A stretch of DNA of 64,000 nucleotides from Enterococcus sp. PF1-24 (GTDB lineage: Bacteria; Bacillota; Bacilli; Lactobacillales; Enterococcaceae). This document shows positions 35,570 to 44,753 of the stretch, piece after piece (position 1 is the first letter of the stretch; each line of letters begins with the position of its first letter). The stretch is taken from the NCBI RefSeq assembly GCF_029893325.1, contig NZ_JARXWL010000003.1, positions 1-64,000 on the forward strand, in the 5' to 3' direction. Position numbers and translations under genes: made by a program. A model generated the notes under the pieces. That model was not told the origin of the DNA and did not search any database. It was given only the letters and a program-made list of their open reading frames with translations.

Positions 35570-38500
35570 ATGTCAGGGAAAAACTATTTGAAAAAGGGGT
35601 TGCGAGGGATAGTTGCTAGTGCGTTAGCGGTATCCTTATTTGCGCCTACCGCATTAGCGACAGAAGCAAAAACCACGGCTAACAAAAATATGCCAGCTAA
35701 AACGGAAGTTACTGAAGGGGAATTGACGATTTTAGGAACTTCAGATGTTCATGGTCAATTGTGGAATTGGTCTTATGAAGATGACAAAGAAACACCAGTT
35801 GGTTTATCACAAATCAGCACAGTAGTTAAAGAAACCCGGGCCGAAAATCCACGGGGCACAGTTTTAATTGATAATGGGGATATCACGCAAGGCACCATCA
35901 TGACTGATGATATTTACAACAAAACTAAAACTGAAGATGCCAATCCAATGATTGCGGCTATGAATTACATGGGTTATGATTCAATGACTCTAGGTAATCA
36001 TGAATTTAACTTTGGCTTGGATTTAATTAAAAAAATTCAAACCGAAGCTGAGTTTCCAATTTTAGCCGGTAACGTTTATCAAAAAGATGGTGGCGAACGT
36101 TTTGTTCAATCAACCACTACTAAAGAAATGGACTTAGATGGCGATGGCGACAGCGATTTAACAGTCGGGATTTTAGGTTTAGTAACACCCCATATTCCAC
36201 ATTGGGACGGCGCCAAAGTTGAAAGCTTAACTTTCAATGCCTTAAAAGAAGAAGCTGAAAAATCAGTGGCTGAATTAAAAGCCCAAGATGCTGATATTAT
36301 CGTAGCTTCAATTCATGCCGGCCGTGAAGATAAAGATCCAGCCGCTAGCGCTAACGAAGTGATTGAAAACGTAGCGGGCATTGATGCTTATATTTTAGGT
36401 CATGACCATAGCTCATATGCTTTAAAAGTTGAAGGACCAAATGGTGAAGTACCAGTTGCTGGCCCTAAAGATACCGGCACTGAAATGATTCGCATTGATT
36501 TAGATGTTGAAAAGAAAAATGATCAATGGCAAGTTGTTGAAAGTGGCGTGGAAATTGTCAGCACCACTGAAGTTGCTGCGGATGAAGAATTAAAAGAATT
36601 AACTAAAGAATATCACGAAACTACCCGTGAATTTATCGCGGCTAAAATTGGTGAAGCAACCGCTGATTTCTTACCACCACAAGAAGTGCCTGGTATTCCT
36701 GAAGCGCAATTACGCCCAACAGCAATGATTTCTTTAATCAACAATGTCCAAAGAGAAGTAACTGGCGCGCAATTAGCTGCTTCTGCGCTATTTAAAGCTG
36801 ACAGCGAATTTCCAGCGGGCGATTTAACTTATTCAAATGTTTTTGATATTTACAAATATCCAAATACTTTAGTCAGTGTTGAAATCACTGGTGAAAAATT
36901 ATTGGAATACATGGAAAATCAAGCAGCTTACTACCAAACACCACAAGCTGACGATTTAACAATTGCTTTTAACGAAAATATTCGCGTTTACAACTATGAT
37001 ATTTTCTCTGGGATTGATTATAAAATTGATATTTCAAAACCTGTCGGCAACCGGATTGTTAATCCGACGATTGATGGGGAAGCTGTTGATTTAGCAGGAA
37101 CTTATACAATTGCTATGAACAATTACCGTTATGAAGGCTTGTTAAGCCAAGGAATCGTAACTGGTGAACCAATCGTAACGACTGACCCAGAAACTTTGCG
37201 GGGCTTAATCACTGATTATATTCGTGAAAAAGAAACGTTAGTACCCGCTGAAGAAATCGAAAACAACTGGGAAGTTATCGGTTATGAATTCGATACAATG
37301 TGGCGCAATGCAGCGATTCAATTAGTTAAAGACGAAAAATTAACGATTGAACCTTCATTTGATGGCAGAACACCAAATGTCAAAGCGATTACTAAAGAAG
37401 ACGTGATTAAAGCAGGGGGCTCACCAATTGCTTCAATTATGCATACTAACGATATTCACGGTCGTTTAGAAGGCAATAGCAATGATGTTTTAGGTATGGC
37501 TCGTTTGAAAACTTACAAAGAGCAATTAAAGCCAACTTTAATGTTAGATATGGGGGATGCTTTCCAAGGGCTACCAATTTCTAACTACTCTGAAGGTGCT
37601 GATATGGCAGCGGTTATGAATGCCATTGGTTATGATGCGATGATCGTGGGTAATCATGAATTTGATTTCGGGATTGAAACAGCGGCAGCTTATGCAGAAA
37701 AATTAAATTTCCCAATTTTATCTGCTAACACTTATAAAGATGGCGAACGCATTTTTGATGCTTATACAATTGTTGAAAAAGATGGTTATAAATATGCGGT
37801 TATCGGTTTAACAACACCAGAAACAGCTACTAAAACCCATCCGAAAAATATTGAAGGGGTAACTTTTGCTGAACCGCTTGATGAAGCGAAAAAAGTCATG
37901 GCTGAATTAGCTGATCAAGAGATTGATTTATATGTTGTGGCGGCTCACTTAGGCGTTGATGAAACAACACCAAAAGCTTGGCGTGGTGATACTTTAGCAG
38001 AAGAATTAAGCAAAGCTTACGCTAAAGAAAATATCGTTGTTTTAGATGGTCATTCTCATACTGAAGTTGATGGTGGTTTACAATTTGGTAATGTTTTATA
38101 CAGCCAAACAGGTAACTATTTAAATAATGTGGGGATGGTAACAGCTAGCATTGAAGATCCAGCTGCTAAAAGCGCTCATTTAGTCAAAGCGGCTAACTTG
38201 CAAACTTTAGTGGAAGAACCAGCTGTGAAAAAATTAGTCGATCAAGCGAAAGCGACTTTTGAAGAGTGGGGCGCAACCACAGTTATTGACAACAATCCTT
38301 ATTTATTAAACGGGGAAAGAGATAATGTCCGGACTCGTGAAACTAACTTAGGTAATTTAATCGGTGATGCCATGTATTACTATGGTCAAACTGGTTTTGA
38401 AAATGGCGCAACTGATTTCGCCATGACTAACGGTGGCGGCATTCGCGCTAACATCGAAGCCGGCGAAGTAACTCTAGGGGATATAATTGCGGTTTTACCA

Positions 38501-39088
38501 TTTGGTAATAGCATTTCTCAAATTAAAGTAACTGGTGCCCAAGTGCAAGAAATGTTTGAAATGTCTTTACGTTCAATGGCACAAACTGATGAAAGTGGTG
38601 CGATTGTTTTTGATGACTTCGGTCAGCCAAAATTAGGGGCTAACGGTGGCTTCTTACACGTATCAAGCAGCATTCGTGTGTATTATGATTCAACTAAAGC
38701 CGGTAGCCTTTTAGCTAACGACAAAGGCAATGAAACGGGCAAGAGTATCGTTGGTGAACGTGTATTAGCGATTGAAATTCAAAATCGTGAAACTGGCGAA
38801 TTCGAAGCTTTAAATCCTGAAAAAGAATATCGCATGGCAACTAATGATTTCTTAGCTGCTGGTGGCGATGGTTACGATATGCTTGGTGGTGAACGTGAAG
38901 AAGGACCTTCTCTAGATACTGTTTTAATTGAGTATTTACAAGCTGCTAGTCAATTACGCGTTTACGATGCTAAAACAAATATTGATTTAGCACAATACGA
39001 AGCAGAATTTCCAAATAGTCGGATTGTTTCAATTTCTGAAGCAGACTTTAAAAAATTAGCTGAACCAAAAATGGCGAAAGCTAGCTAA
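35570..39088 (+). CDS. Secreted double-domain 2',3'-cyclic nucleotide phosphodiesterase / 5'-nucleotidase
   Basis: 1172 residues. The signal peptide ends near TALATEA. Two calcineurin-like metallophosphoesterase modules lie in tandem: the first with SDVHGQ, DNGDITQG and LGNHEFNFG (from ~residue 55), the second with TNDIHGR (~626), DMGDAFQG and VGNHEFDFG. Each is followed by a 5'-nucleotidase C-terminal domain (the second with TNGGGIRANIEAG). B. subtilis YfkN and streptococcal CdnP-type enzymes are similar and degrade extracellular nucleotides. The protein ends after the second nucleotidase domain without LPxTG or a membrane tail. GGGAGG precedes the ATG by 8 bases. Confidence 0.9.
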   Translation: MSGKNYLKKGLRGIVASALAVSLFAPTALATEAKTTANKNMPAKTEVTEGELTILGTSDVHGQLWNWSYEDDKETPVGLSQISTVVKETRAENPRGTVLIDNGDITQGTIMTDDIYNKTKTEDANPMIAAMNYMGYDSMTLGNHEFNFGLDLIKKIQTEAEFPILAGNVYQKDGGERFVQSTTTKEMDLDGDGDSDLTVGILGLVTPHIPHWDGAKVESLTFNALKEEAEKSVAELKAQDADIIVASIHAGREDKDPAASANEVIENVAGIDAYILGHDHSSYALKVEGPNGEVPVAGPKDTGTEMIRIDLDVEKKNDQWQVVESGVEIVSTTEVAADEELKELTKEYHETTREFIAAKIGEATADFLPPQEVPGIPEAQLRPTAMISLINNVQREVTGAQLAASALFKADSEFPAGDLTYSNVFDIYKYPNTLVSVEITGEKLLEYMENQAAYYQTPQADDLTIAFNENIRVYNYDIFSGIDYKIDISKPVGNRIVNPTIDGEAVDLAGTYTIAMNNYRYEGLLSQGIVTGEPIVTTDPETLRGLITDYIREKETLVPAEEIENNWEVIGYEFDTMWRNAAIQLVKDEKLTIEPSFDGRTPNVKAITKEDVIKAGGSPIASIMHTNDIHGRLEGNSNDVLGMARLKTYKEQLKPTLMLDMGDAFQGLPISNYSEGADMAAVMNAIGYDAMIVGNHEFDFGIETAAAYAEKLNFPILSANTYKDGERIFDAYTIVEKDGYKYAVIGLTTPETATKTHPKNIEGVTFAEPLDEAKKVMAELADQEIDLYVVAAHLGVDETTPKAWRGDTLAEELSKAYAKENIVVLDGHSHTEVDGGLQFGNVLYSQTGNYLNNVGMVTASIEDPAAKSAHLVKAANLQTLVEEPAVKKLVDQAKATFEEWGATTVIDNNPYLLNGERDNVRTRETNLGNLIGDAMYYYGQTGFENGATDFAMTNGGGIRANIEAGEVTLGDIIAVLPFGNSISQIKVTGAQVQEMFEMSLRSMAQTDESGAIVFDDFGQPKLGANGGFLHVSSSIRVYYDSTKAGSLLANDKGNETGKSIVGERVLAIEIQNRETGEFEALNPEKEYRMATNDFLAAGGDGYDMLGGEREEGPSLDTVLIEYLQAASQLRVYDAKTNIDLAQYEAEFPNSRIVSISEADFKKLAEPKMAKAS

Positions 39089-39108
39089 GTTTAAGTAATG
39101 ATATAAAG

Positions 39109-39163
39109 CAAAAAAACTATGAAATTCAGAGGTGAAAAACTCTGTTATTTCATAGTTTTTTTA
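39109..39163. terminator. Bidirectional terminator
   Basis: AAAAAAACTATGAAAT ... ATTTCATAGTTTTTTT with an inner GAGTTT/AAACTC-type pairing; serves the nucleotidase and LacI genes. Confidence 0.85.
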
Positions 39164-39165
39164 TT

Positions 39166-40143
39166 TTATTGATTAACTGAACCACGTAAAATTAATTTGG
39201 GGCTAAGCTTGACAACTTTGTTGGTGGATTTGCTGGCTTTCAATTCTAGGTATTGATTAACTACTTCTTCGGCCCATTCTTTTTTATCTACTTGGACCGT
39301 TGTTAACCCTGGTGAGACCACGCTGGAAACATAACTATCATCGAAGCCGACAATACTAATATCTTTGCCGACTTTAATATTTAAATCGCTAGCAGCGTGA
39401 TAAATTCCTAAAGCCATGTCATCATTAAAACATAAAAAAGCATCATATTGATCATTTTCTAAAAAACGTTTCCCTAGTTGATAAGTTACGATAGGATCGT
39501 ACTGGCCTGAATAAACATGCTGAGAAAAATCATTTTTCTTGAATGATTTCGTATAAAATTCTTTGGCGGCATTGTATCGTTGCTCGCTGTTGAAGGAATT
39601 ATCATCACCAGTAATGAAGCAAATTCTTTCGTTTTTTGATTTTTTCAGGACATCAAATAAATATTTGATGCCTAATCTGTTATCAATAACTACGCTGGCA
39701 GAATTTGCTGTATTAATTTCATTTGTCATAAAGACAATTGGTTTATTTAGGGTGTTAGTGAATTGTTGCAGTTCAGTTGAGTCGGCGCGATAATTCAGCA
39801 TTAAGACACCATCAATAATATCTGTTTTGACGATATCAGGAATGGAGCCACTAAATGCTAGTAACTGAAATCCTTTGCGTTCAAGAATATCTTGAATTTC
39901 TTGTAAAACATCACCATTGAAGTTGCCTTGATAAGTGTTGACGATGGCGCAAATCAAATTAGAGTTATTGGTTCTGAGATTTTGAGCAGAGAGATTAGGG
40001 ATATAATTTAATTCATTGGCGATTTTCTTAATCTTAGCTCTAGTGACCTCGCTTACTTGAGAGCTATTATTTAAAGCGTAAGAAACAGTCGCGACTGAGA
40101 CGTTAGCGATTCGGGCGATATCTTTTAAACTTGCCTTTTCCAT
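39166..40143 (-). CDS. LacI-family transcriptional repressor
   Basis: About 325 residues. The HTH (SLKDIARIANVSVATVSYALNN) and hinge (LNYIPNLSAQNL) are followed by a periplasmic-binding-protein-like sugar domain. I use the ATG at 40143, which has GGAAAG about 10 bases upstream; the in-frame GTG at 40152 is too close to it. Divergent from the GH88-ABC operon, whose promoter carries two LacI-type palindromes. Confidence 0.9.
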   Translation of the reverse strand: MEKASLKDIARIANVSVATVSYALNNSSQVSEVTRAKIKKIANELNYIPNLSAQNLRTNNSNLICAIVNTYQGNFNGDVLQEIQDILERKGFQLLAFSGSIPDIVKTDIIDGVLMLNYRADSTELQQFTNTLNKPIVFMTNEINTANSASVVIDNRLGIKYLFDVLKKSKNERICFITGDDNSFNSEQRYNAAKEFYTKSFKKNDFSQHVYSGQYDPIVTYQLGKRFLENDQYDAFLCFNDDMALGIYHAASDLNIKVGKDISIVGFDDSYVSSVVSPGLTTVQVDKKEWAEEVVNQYLELKASKSTNKVVKLSPKLILRGSVNQ

Positions 40144-40189
40144 AGAGTTCACTCTTTCCTTGATTATTTCCTATCTCTAATTTACTACA

Positions 40190-40203
40190 CTTTAACGATT
40201 AAG
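40190..40203. promoter_or_regulatory. LacI-type operator, imperfect
   Basis: CTTTAACGATTAAG matches the perfect palindrome at 40333 in 12 of 14 positions and lies just upstream of the lacI-type gene, fitting autoregulation. Confidence 0.6.
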
Positions 40204-40253
40204 TAAAAGGTTTTTATTTTCAAAAAAAGATAATTTTTTTAATAAAGAAAACG

Positions 40254-40282
40254 TTGACAAGGAGAATTTTTCAATTTATACT
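40254..40282 (+). promoter_or_regulatory. Promoter of the GH88-ABC operon
   Basis: TTGACA (40254-40259), 17 bases, TATACT (40277-40282). GAAAACGTTGAC at 40248-40259 is cre-like and overlaps the -35 box, suggesting CcpA control as well. Confidence 0.75.
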
Positions 40283-40332
40283 AAGCTCATAACAAATACT
40301 AGTGGCTGTTAAATTATATTTTTTGAGTTTTA

Positions 40333-40346
40333 CTTAAACGTTTAAG
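40333..40346. promoter_or_regulatory. LacI-type operator, perfect palindrome
   Basis: CTTAAACGTTTAAG, a perfect 14-base palindrome with central CG, lies downstream of the GH88 operon promoter, where a bound repressor would block transcription. Confidence 0.75.
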
Positions 40347-40364
40347 AAAGGTGAAAAACGTGTA

Positions 40365-41504
40365 ATGATGGGTAAAGATGTAGATAAAAAATGGCTAGAA
40401 ACCATGCAAAACCAAGTAATTGCTACAATTGTAAAAAATAATGAACGCTATGGTGCGTTATTTCCAGAACCAGCTTCTAAAAATTTGCAATACTATTTTG
40501 GTGAGAATCGTCAATGGACACCGTCGTTTTGGACGGGAATGCAATTTCTTGCTTATGAGTTGACGGCTGATGAAAAATTTTTGACAATTATTGAAAAGCA
40601 TTTAGATAGTTTTGATGAGCGTTTGCGAAATAATATCGAAATGGACAATCACGATGTAGGTTTCTATTTTTCGCTTTCTCATATTCCTGCTTATGAAAAA
40701 TTGCAGCGAAGTGCAAGTCGTCAAACAATTATTTCAGCAGCAGATAAGCTTTTAGAACGATATGAACCGCATTCGAAAATTCTTCAAGCTTGGGGAGCGA
40801 TTGATGATCCGAGTGAACAAGGCCGGATGATCATTGATTGCAACATGAATCTTTTCTTACTATACAAAGCTTTTTATTTAACTGGTAATCAAAAATACTA
40901 TGATATTGCTTATGGTCATATAAAAAAAGCCCAACAGTATCTTGTGAGAGATGATTATTCGACTTATCATACTTATTTTTTTGATGTGAATAGTGGCAAG
41001 CCTTTGAGAGGAACTACTGCCCAAGGCTATTCTGACCAATCTTGTTGGGCCCGGGGACAAGCGTGGGCTGTTTATGGTTTTGCTTTAAATTATCAATATA
41101 CAGGAGATTTGAGCTTACTTGAAACGGCAATGAAAACAGCAGATTATTTTATTGAGTATTTACCTGAAGATTATGTACCTTACTGGGATTTGATTTTTAC
41201 GGAAGGAAAGCAATATCGCGATGCATCTGCCGGTGCGATTTTAGTCTGTGGTCTGTTAGAATTAGTAAAAGTTTTACCTGTGACCAACAAAGACAGAAAA
41301 AAATACGAACAAGTGGCTTTGGCTATTCTGTATTCTTTAGGTGAAAACTATACTGTCAAACAAGAAAAATCAAATGGTGTACTACTACATTCGGTGTACT
41401 CAATTCCCCATGATTTAGGAGTTGATGAATGCTGCTTGTGGGGAGATTATTTTTATTTTGAAGCTTTGGTTAGTGCTTCGACAGCCTGGAATAGCTATTG
41501 GTAG
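40365..41504 (+). CDS. GH88 unsaturated glucuronyl hydrolase
   Basis: 379 residues, (alpha/alpha)6-barrel family. Catalytic aspartates correspond to D97 (DNHDVGF) and D158 (IIDCNMN); the 61-residue spacing equals that of D88 and D149 in the Bacillus GL1 enzyme. GH88 removes the 4,5-unsaturated uronic acid left by polysaccharide lyases on glycosaminoglycan or similar disaccharides. No signal peptide, so it acts inside the cell on imported disaccharide. AAAGGTG lies 11-12 bases before the ATG. First gene of an operon with an ABC importer. Confidence 0.88.
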   Translation: MMGKDVDKKWLETMQNQVIATIVKNNERYGALFPEPASKNLQYYFGENRQWTPSFWTGMQFLAYELTADEKFLTIIEKHLDSFDERLRNNIEMDNHDVGFYFSLSHIPAYEKLQRSASRQTIISAADKLLERYEPHSKILQAWGAIDDPSEQGRMIIDCNMNLFLLYKAFYLTGNQKYYDIAYGHIKKAQQYLVRDDYSTYHTYFFDVNSGKPLRGTTAQGYSDQSCWARGQAWAVYGFALNYQYTGDLSLLETAMKTADYFIEYLPEDYVPYWDLIFTEGKQYRDASAGAILVCGLLELVKVLPVTNKDRKKYEQVALAILYSLGENYTVKQEKSNGVLLHSVYSIPHDLGVDECCLWGDYFYFEALVSASTAWNSYW

Positions 41505-41571
41505 CATTTAAAATTTTCTGAGATAAATGAAATTAAAAAAATAAATATTTTGAAATGTTTAGAGAGGAAAG

Positions 41572-42906
41572 ATGGAAATGGAAAAGAAAAAATTAATTAA
41601 GATGTTAGGTGTTGTCGCTTGTTTTAGCGTACTGCTGGCTGGTTGTGGAAAAAAAGCGGAAAAAGCTGACGAGCAAGATTTTTCGCAAGCAGAACGGGTT
41701 GAAAAAGCTGAGCTTAAAGTATATGCCCCTAAAGGTAAAAATACGGATTGGTTAAACGATGTCGCTGAACGCTATAACGAAAAATATAATACAGAAATTA
41801 CGATTAAAGCAACAGATGTAGCTCCCCCGGCGATTACTCAAAAAATGACACCTCTTTTAATTGGTAATGAAACTCTGCCGGAACTTGCTTATATTCAAGA
41901 TTCGGATATTACTGGCTTGTTAGAAAAATTCCCTAAATCTTTTGAAAATATTAGCGGGATTGGTTTGGAAGCAGATTTTGCTGACAGTATTTATCCAGCT
42001 AAAATTGCTACTTTAAAAGCAACTGCACCTAATAATGATTTATTCGGTGTTCCTCAGGATTTAGGCATGGTGATGATGTTTTATCGAGCGGATATCTTTG
42101 AAGAAGCAGCTGTAGATGCAACTGAGCTAACTGACTGGGATGCCTTAATTGAAGCGGGTAAGAAAATTAAAGCCGCTACTGGCAAGAATTTATTAGCGTT
42201 AGATGCTAACGGGGAAACATCTTTGATGCTTTATATTATGCAACAACAAGATGTTCCAATCGTTGATAAAGATGGCAATACCAATATGAATACAGAGGCT
42301 GCAAAAAATGCTTTGAAAATCATTGATAAGTTAAAAGAATCAGATGTAGTTGCTTATTATTCAAGTGATAAAGATCGTTATACTACTTTTCAAGATTGTG
42401 CGGTTATTATTGAAGGAACTTGGTTAGCGGGGAATATGACTAATAATTATCCTGAACAAACAGGTTTGTGGCGAGTGGCGCCAATCGTTGGCTATAGTAG
42501 TTCTGAACAAGGAAAGAATCCAGTGAGTGGCGGTTCTTCTTGGTATATTGGAGCAAATGCAGAAAATAAAATCGCTGCTTTACAATTGATGGAATTTGCT
42601 ATTCAAGATAGTGTTTCACAAGATGATTTGCTAAATCGTGGTAGTGCTTCGGCTGTGATGTCTTCTTACGAAAGTGAAGCTGGTCAAGCAGGGTATCCTT
42701 ACTTTGGGGACCAAAAAATATATGATGAAGTTAAAAAAGCCGGTAACAATGCCATCGAATTATTCCACTACCCTTATGCTGCTGATGCAAATAGTTATTT
42801 GAAAATGGCGGTTTATGATTACTGGCAAAAAGGTGATATGGATAAATCTTTACAAACACAAGCAGAACAGTTCGCCCAAAAATATGCGATTGAAGTAAAC
42901 AACTAA
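41572..42906 (+). CDS. ABC transporter sugar-binding lipoprotein
   Basis: 444 residues, family 1 extracellular solute-binding protein. Lipobox LLAGC (cysteine ~25) after a basic signal. The mature part is Asp/Lys-rich and ends ...FAQKYAIEV. It should capture the oligosaccharide handled by the GH88 enzyme; the ligand is inferred from context. GAGAGGAAAG precedes the ATG; a second ATG six bases on is also possible. Confidence 0.87.
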   Translation: MEMEKKKLIKMLGVVACFSVLLAGCGKKAEKADEQDFSQAERVEKAELKVYAPKGKNTDWLNDVAERYNEKYNTEITIKATDVAPPAITQKMTPLLIGNETLPELAYIQDSDITGLLEKFPKSFENISGIGLEADFADSIYPAKIATLKATAPNNDLFGVPQDLGMVMMFYRADIFEEAAVDATELTDWDALIEAGKKIKAATGKNLLALDANGETSLMLYIMQQQDVPIVDKDGNTNMNTEAAKNALKIIDKLKESDVVAYYSSDKDRYTTFQDCAVIIEGTWLAGNMTNNYPEQTGLWRVAPIVGYSSSEQGKNPVSGGSSWYIGANAENKIAALQLMEFAIQDSVSQDDLLNRGSASAVMSSYESEAGQAGYPYFGDQKIYDEVKKAGNNAIELFHYPYAADANSYLKMAVYDYWQKGDMDKSLQTQAEQFAQKYAIEVNN

Positions 42907-42918
42907 TAGCGTAAACAA

Positions 42919-42973
42919 GGGGATACAAGTTTTTCATAATTAAAGAAAAAATCCTTGTATCTCCTTTTGTTTT
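42919..42973 (+). terminator. Partial terminator between binding protein and permeases
   Basis: GGGGATACAAG / CTTGTATCTCC, an 11-bp stem with a 24-base loop and TTTTGTTTT. Inside the operon it likely lets more transcript cover the binding protein than the permeases. Confidence 0.7.
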
Positions 42974-43010
42974 AAGTTAACGAGTATTGACTAAATGGAG
43001 GAATGTTATT

Positions 43011-43874
43011 GTGGAAAAGCAAATAAAAAGGGCACCCTATATTTTCTTAAGTCCATTTTTAGTTTTATTTGGATTAACCATTTTGGTTCCAATCGTAATA
43101 TCTTTAGCTTTTAGCTTTATGGATATTAGAGGTGAAAGTTTCACTTTTGTTGGTTTAGATAATTTTAAGGCATTGTTTAATGATCCGATGTTTTTAAAAT
43201 CATATGTCAATGTTTTAATCATTATGATTGGTACAATTCCTTTTTTTATTTTGTTGGCATTGTTATTTGCAGTATTATTGAATAATCCGACGATTAAAGG
43301 AAAAGGAATTTTTAGAACGGTTTATTATTTGCCAGCAGTTACTTCGTTAGTGGCTGTTGCTTCGGTATTTATGACTTTTTACAATCCGTTAGGGATCTTA
43401 AATACATTATTAGGTATGATTAATATTGATCCGATTCCTTGGTTGTCTGATCCGTTTTGGGGAAGAATCGCAATGTTTATTGTGATAATTTGGCAAAATG
43501 TTGGTTACTATACCATTCTATTTCTTGGTGGTTTGCAAGGGATACCGTCTGAAGTTTATGAAAGTGCCGATATGGATGGTGCTTCACCTTTTGTCCGATT
43601 CTTTTATATTACTGTACCGATGTTAAAACCGATTGTCTTGCTTAGTACGGTCTTAGCGACGATTAACGGCTTAAACACTTTTGAAATTCCTAATATTCTA
43701 TATGGCAATACTTTTGGGCCAGGGGGGATTGCCCAGACGGTGGGCGTGAATTTATATAAAATCAGTTTCGAAATGATTGATTTTGGGAAAGCTTCAGCGA
43801 TTGCTTGGAGTATGGTTTTTGTAGCAGCTATTATTTCTCTAGTACAATTTAAGGTAGGGAAGAAGTATGAATAA
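43011..43874 (+). CDS. ABC sugar transporter permease (MalF type)
   Basis: 287 residues, six membrane segments. The EAA loop is EVYESADMDGASPFVRFFYITVPML, contacting the ATPase. The GTG at 43011 is 9 bases after GGAGG and is preferred over a TTG at 42987. It overlaps the next permease by 8 bases. No ATPase gene is in the operon; a shared MsmX-type ATPase is expected. Confidence 0.88.
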   Translation: MEKQIKRAPYIFLSPFLVLFGLTILVPIVISLAFSFMDIRGESFTFVGLDNFKALFNDPMFLKSYVNVLIIMIGTIPFFILLALLFAVLLNNPTIKGKGIFRTVYYLPAVTSLVAVASVFMTFYNPLGILNTLLGMINIDPIPWLSDPFWGRIAMFIVIIWQNVGYYTILFLGGLQGIPSEVYESADMDGASPFVRFFYITVPMLKPIVLLSTVLATINGLNTFEIPNILYGNTFGPGGIAQTVGVNLYKISFEMIDFGKASAIAWSMVFVAAIISLVQFKVGKKYE

Positions 43875-44694
43875 AAAAAGATTAATCACAGTATTGATGT
43901 ATGTCTGTTTAGTTTTTGGTGGTATTATTTTTCTAGTGCCTTATGTTTATATGCTAATAGCATCAACGCAAAATAACGGAATGATTTTGAGTAAAACGCT
44001 GAATTTAAATATCGGAGGCTTTTTCGGCGATAATATCAAGTATTTACTGGATAACTATCAGTATATCAAAGTTGTCTGGAACAGTTTATTTGTGACTGTA
44101 ATTGGAACGCTTGTATCGACTTTTGTGACAACGCTAGCGGGTTATACATTAGCTAAGTATAGATTTTTAGGTAATAAGTTCATTTTTAGTTTGATTATGT
44201 TATCGCGGATGATTCCTGGTTTTGCGGTATTGATCCCGACTTTTTTACTATTCAGTAAATTTGGGTTAACTAATTCGTATGCCGGTGTTATTCTGCCGTT
44301 GGTCGCTTCAGCTAATGCAGTTTTTATTATGAAACAGTATGCTGATTCATTTCCCTATGAATTGATTGAAGCAGCAAGAATTGATAGTGCTTCTGAATGG
44401 ACGATTTTTTATCGAATTGCGGTACCGTTATTAAAACCTAACATTATAACTTCTGCATTATTGATTTTTATGGGCTATTGGAACTCGTATTTGTTCCCGT
44501 TAGTAATGATATCTGATTCAGAAATGTATACTGTTCCGCTAGTCATCAGAAATATAACGCAAGCATCACAAGATGATTTGAATTATGGTGCAATGATGAC
44601 TGCTTTGGCAACGTCGGTTATTCCAGTCATTATTTTATATACTTGGGTTCAATCGAAATTTAAGCAAACTAATGCTTCTGTTGGAATTAAATAA
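43867..44694 (+). CDS. ABC sugar transporter permease (MalG type)
   Basis: 275 residues, six membrane segments with EAA loop ELIEAARIDSASEWTIFYRIAVPLL. Overlaps the upstream permease. Last gene of the GH88-ABC operon and followed by a shared terminator. Confidence 0.88.
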   Translation: MNKKRLITVLMYVCLVFGGIIFLVPYVYMLIASTQNNGMILSKTLNLNIGGFFGDNIKYLLDNYQYIKVVWNSLFVTVIGTLVSTFVTTLAGYTLAKYRFLGNKFIFSLIMLSRMIPGFAVLIPTFLLFSKFGLTNSYAGVILPLVASANAVFIMKQYADSFPYELIEAARIDSASEWTIFYRIAVPLLKPNIITSALLIFMGYWNSYLFPLVMISDSEMYTVPLVIRNITQASQDDLNYGAMMTALATSVIPVIILYTWVQSKFKQTNASVGIK

Positions 44695-44700
44695 GTGAAA

Positions 44701-44748
44701 AAAATCTCTTTGCCAGCCGCGATTTGTGGTAAAGAGATTTTTTTATTT
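44701..44748. terminator. Bidirectional terminator
   Basis: AAATCTCTTTGCCA / TGGTAAAGAGATTT flanked by A and T runs; closes the ABC operon and the opposing sigma operon. Confidence 0.85.
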
Positions 44749-44753
44749 TGCGC

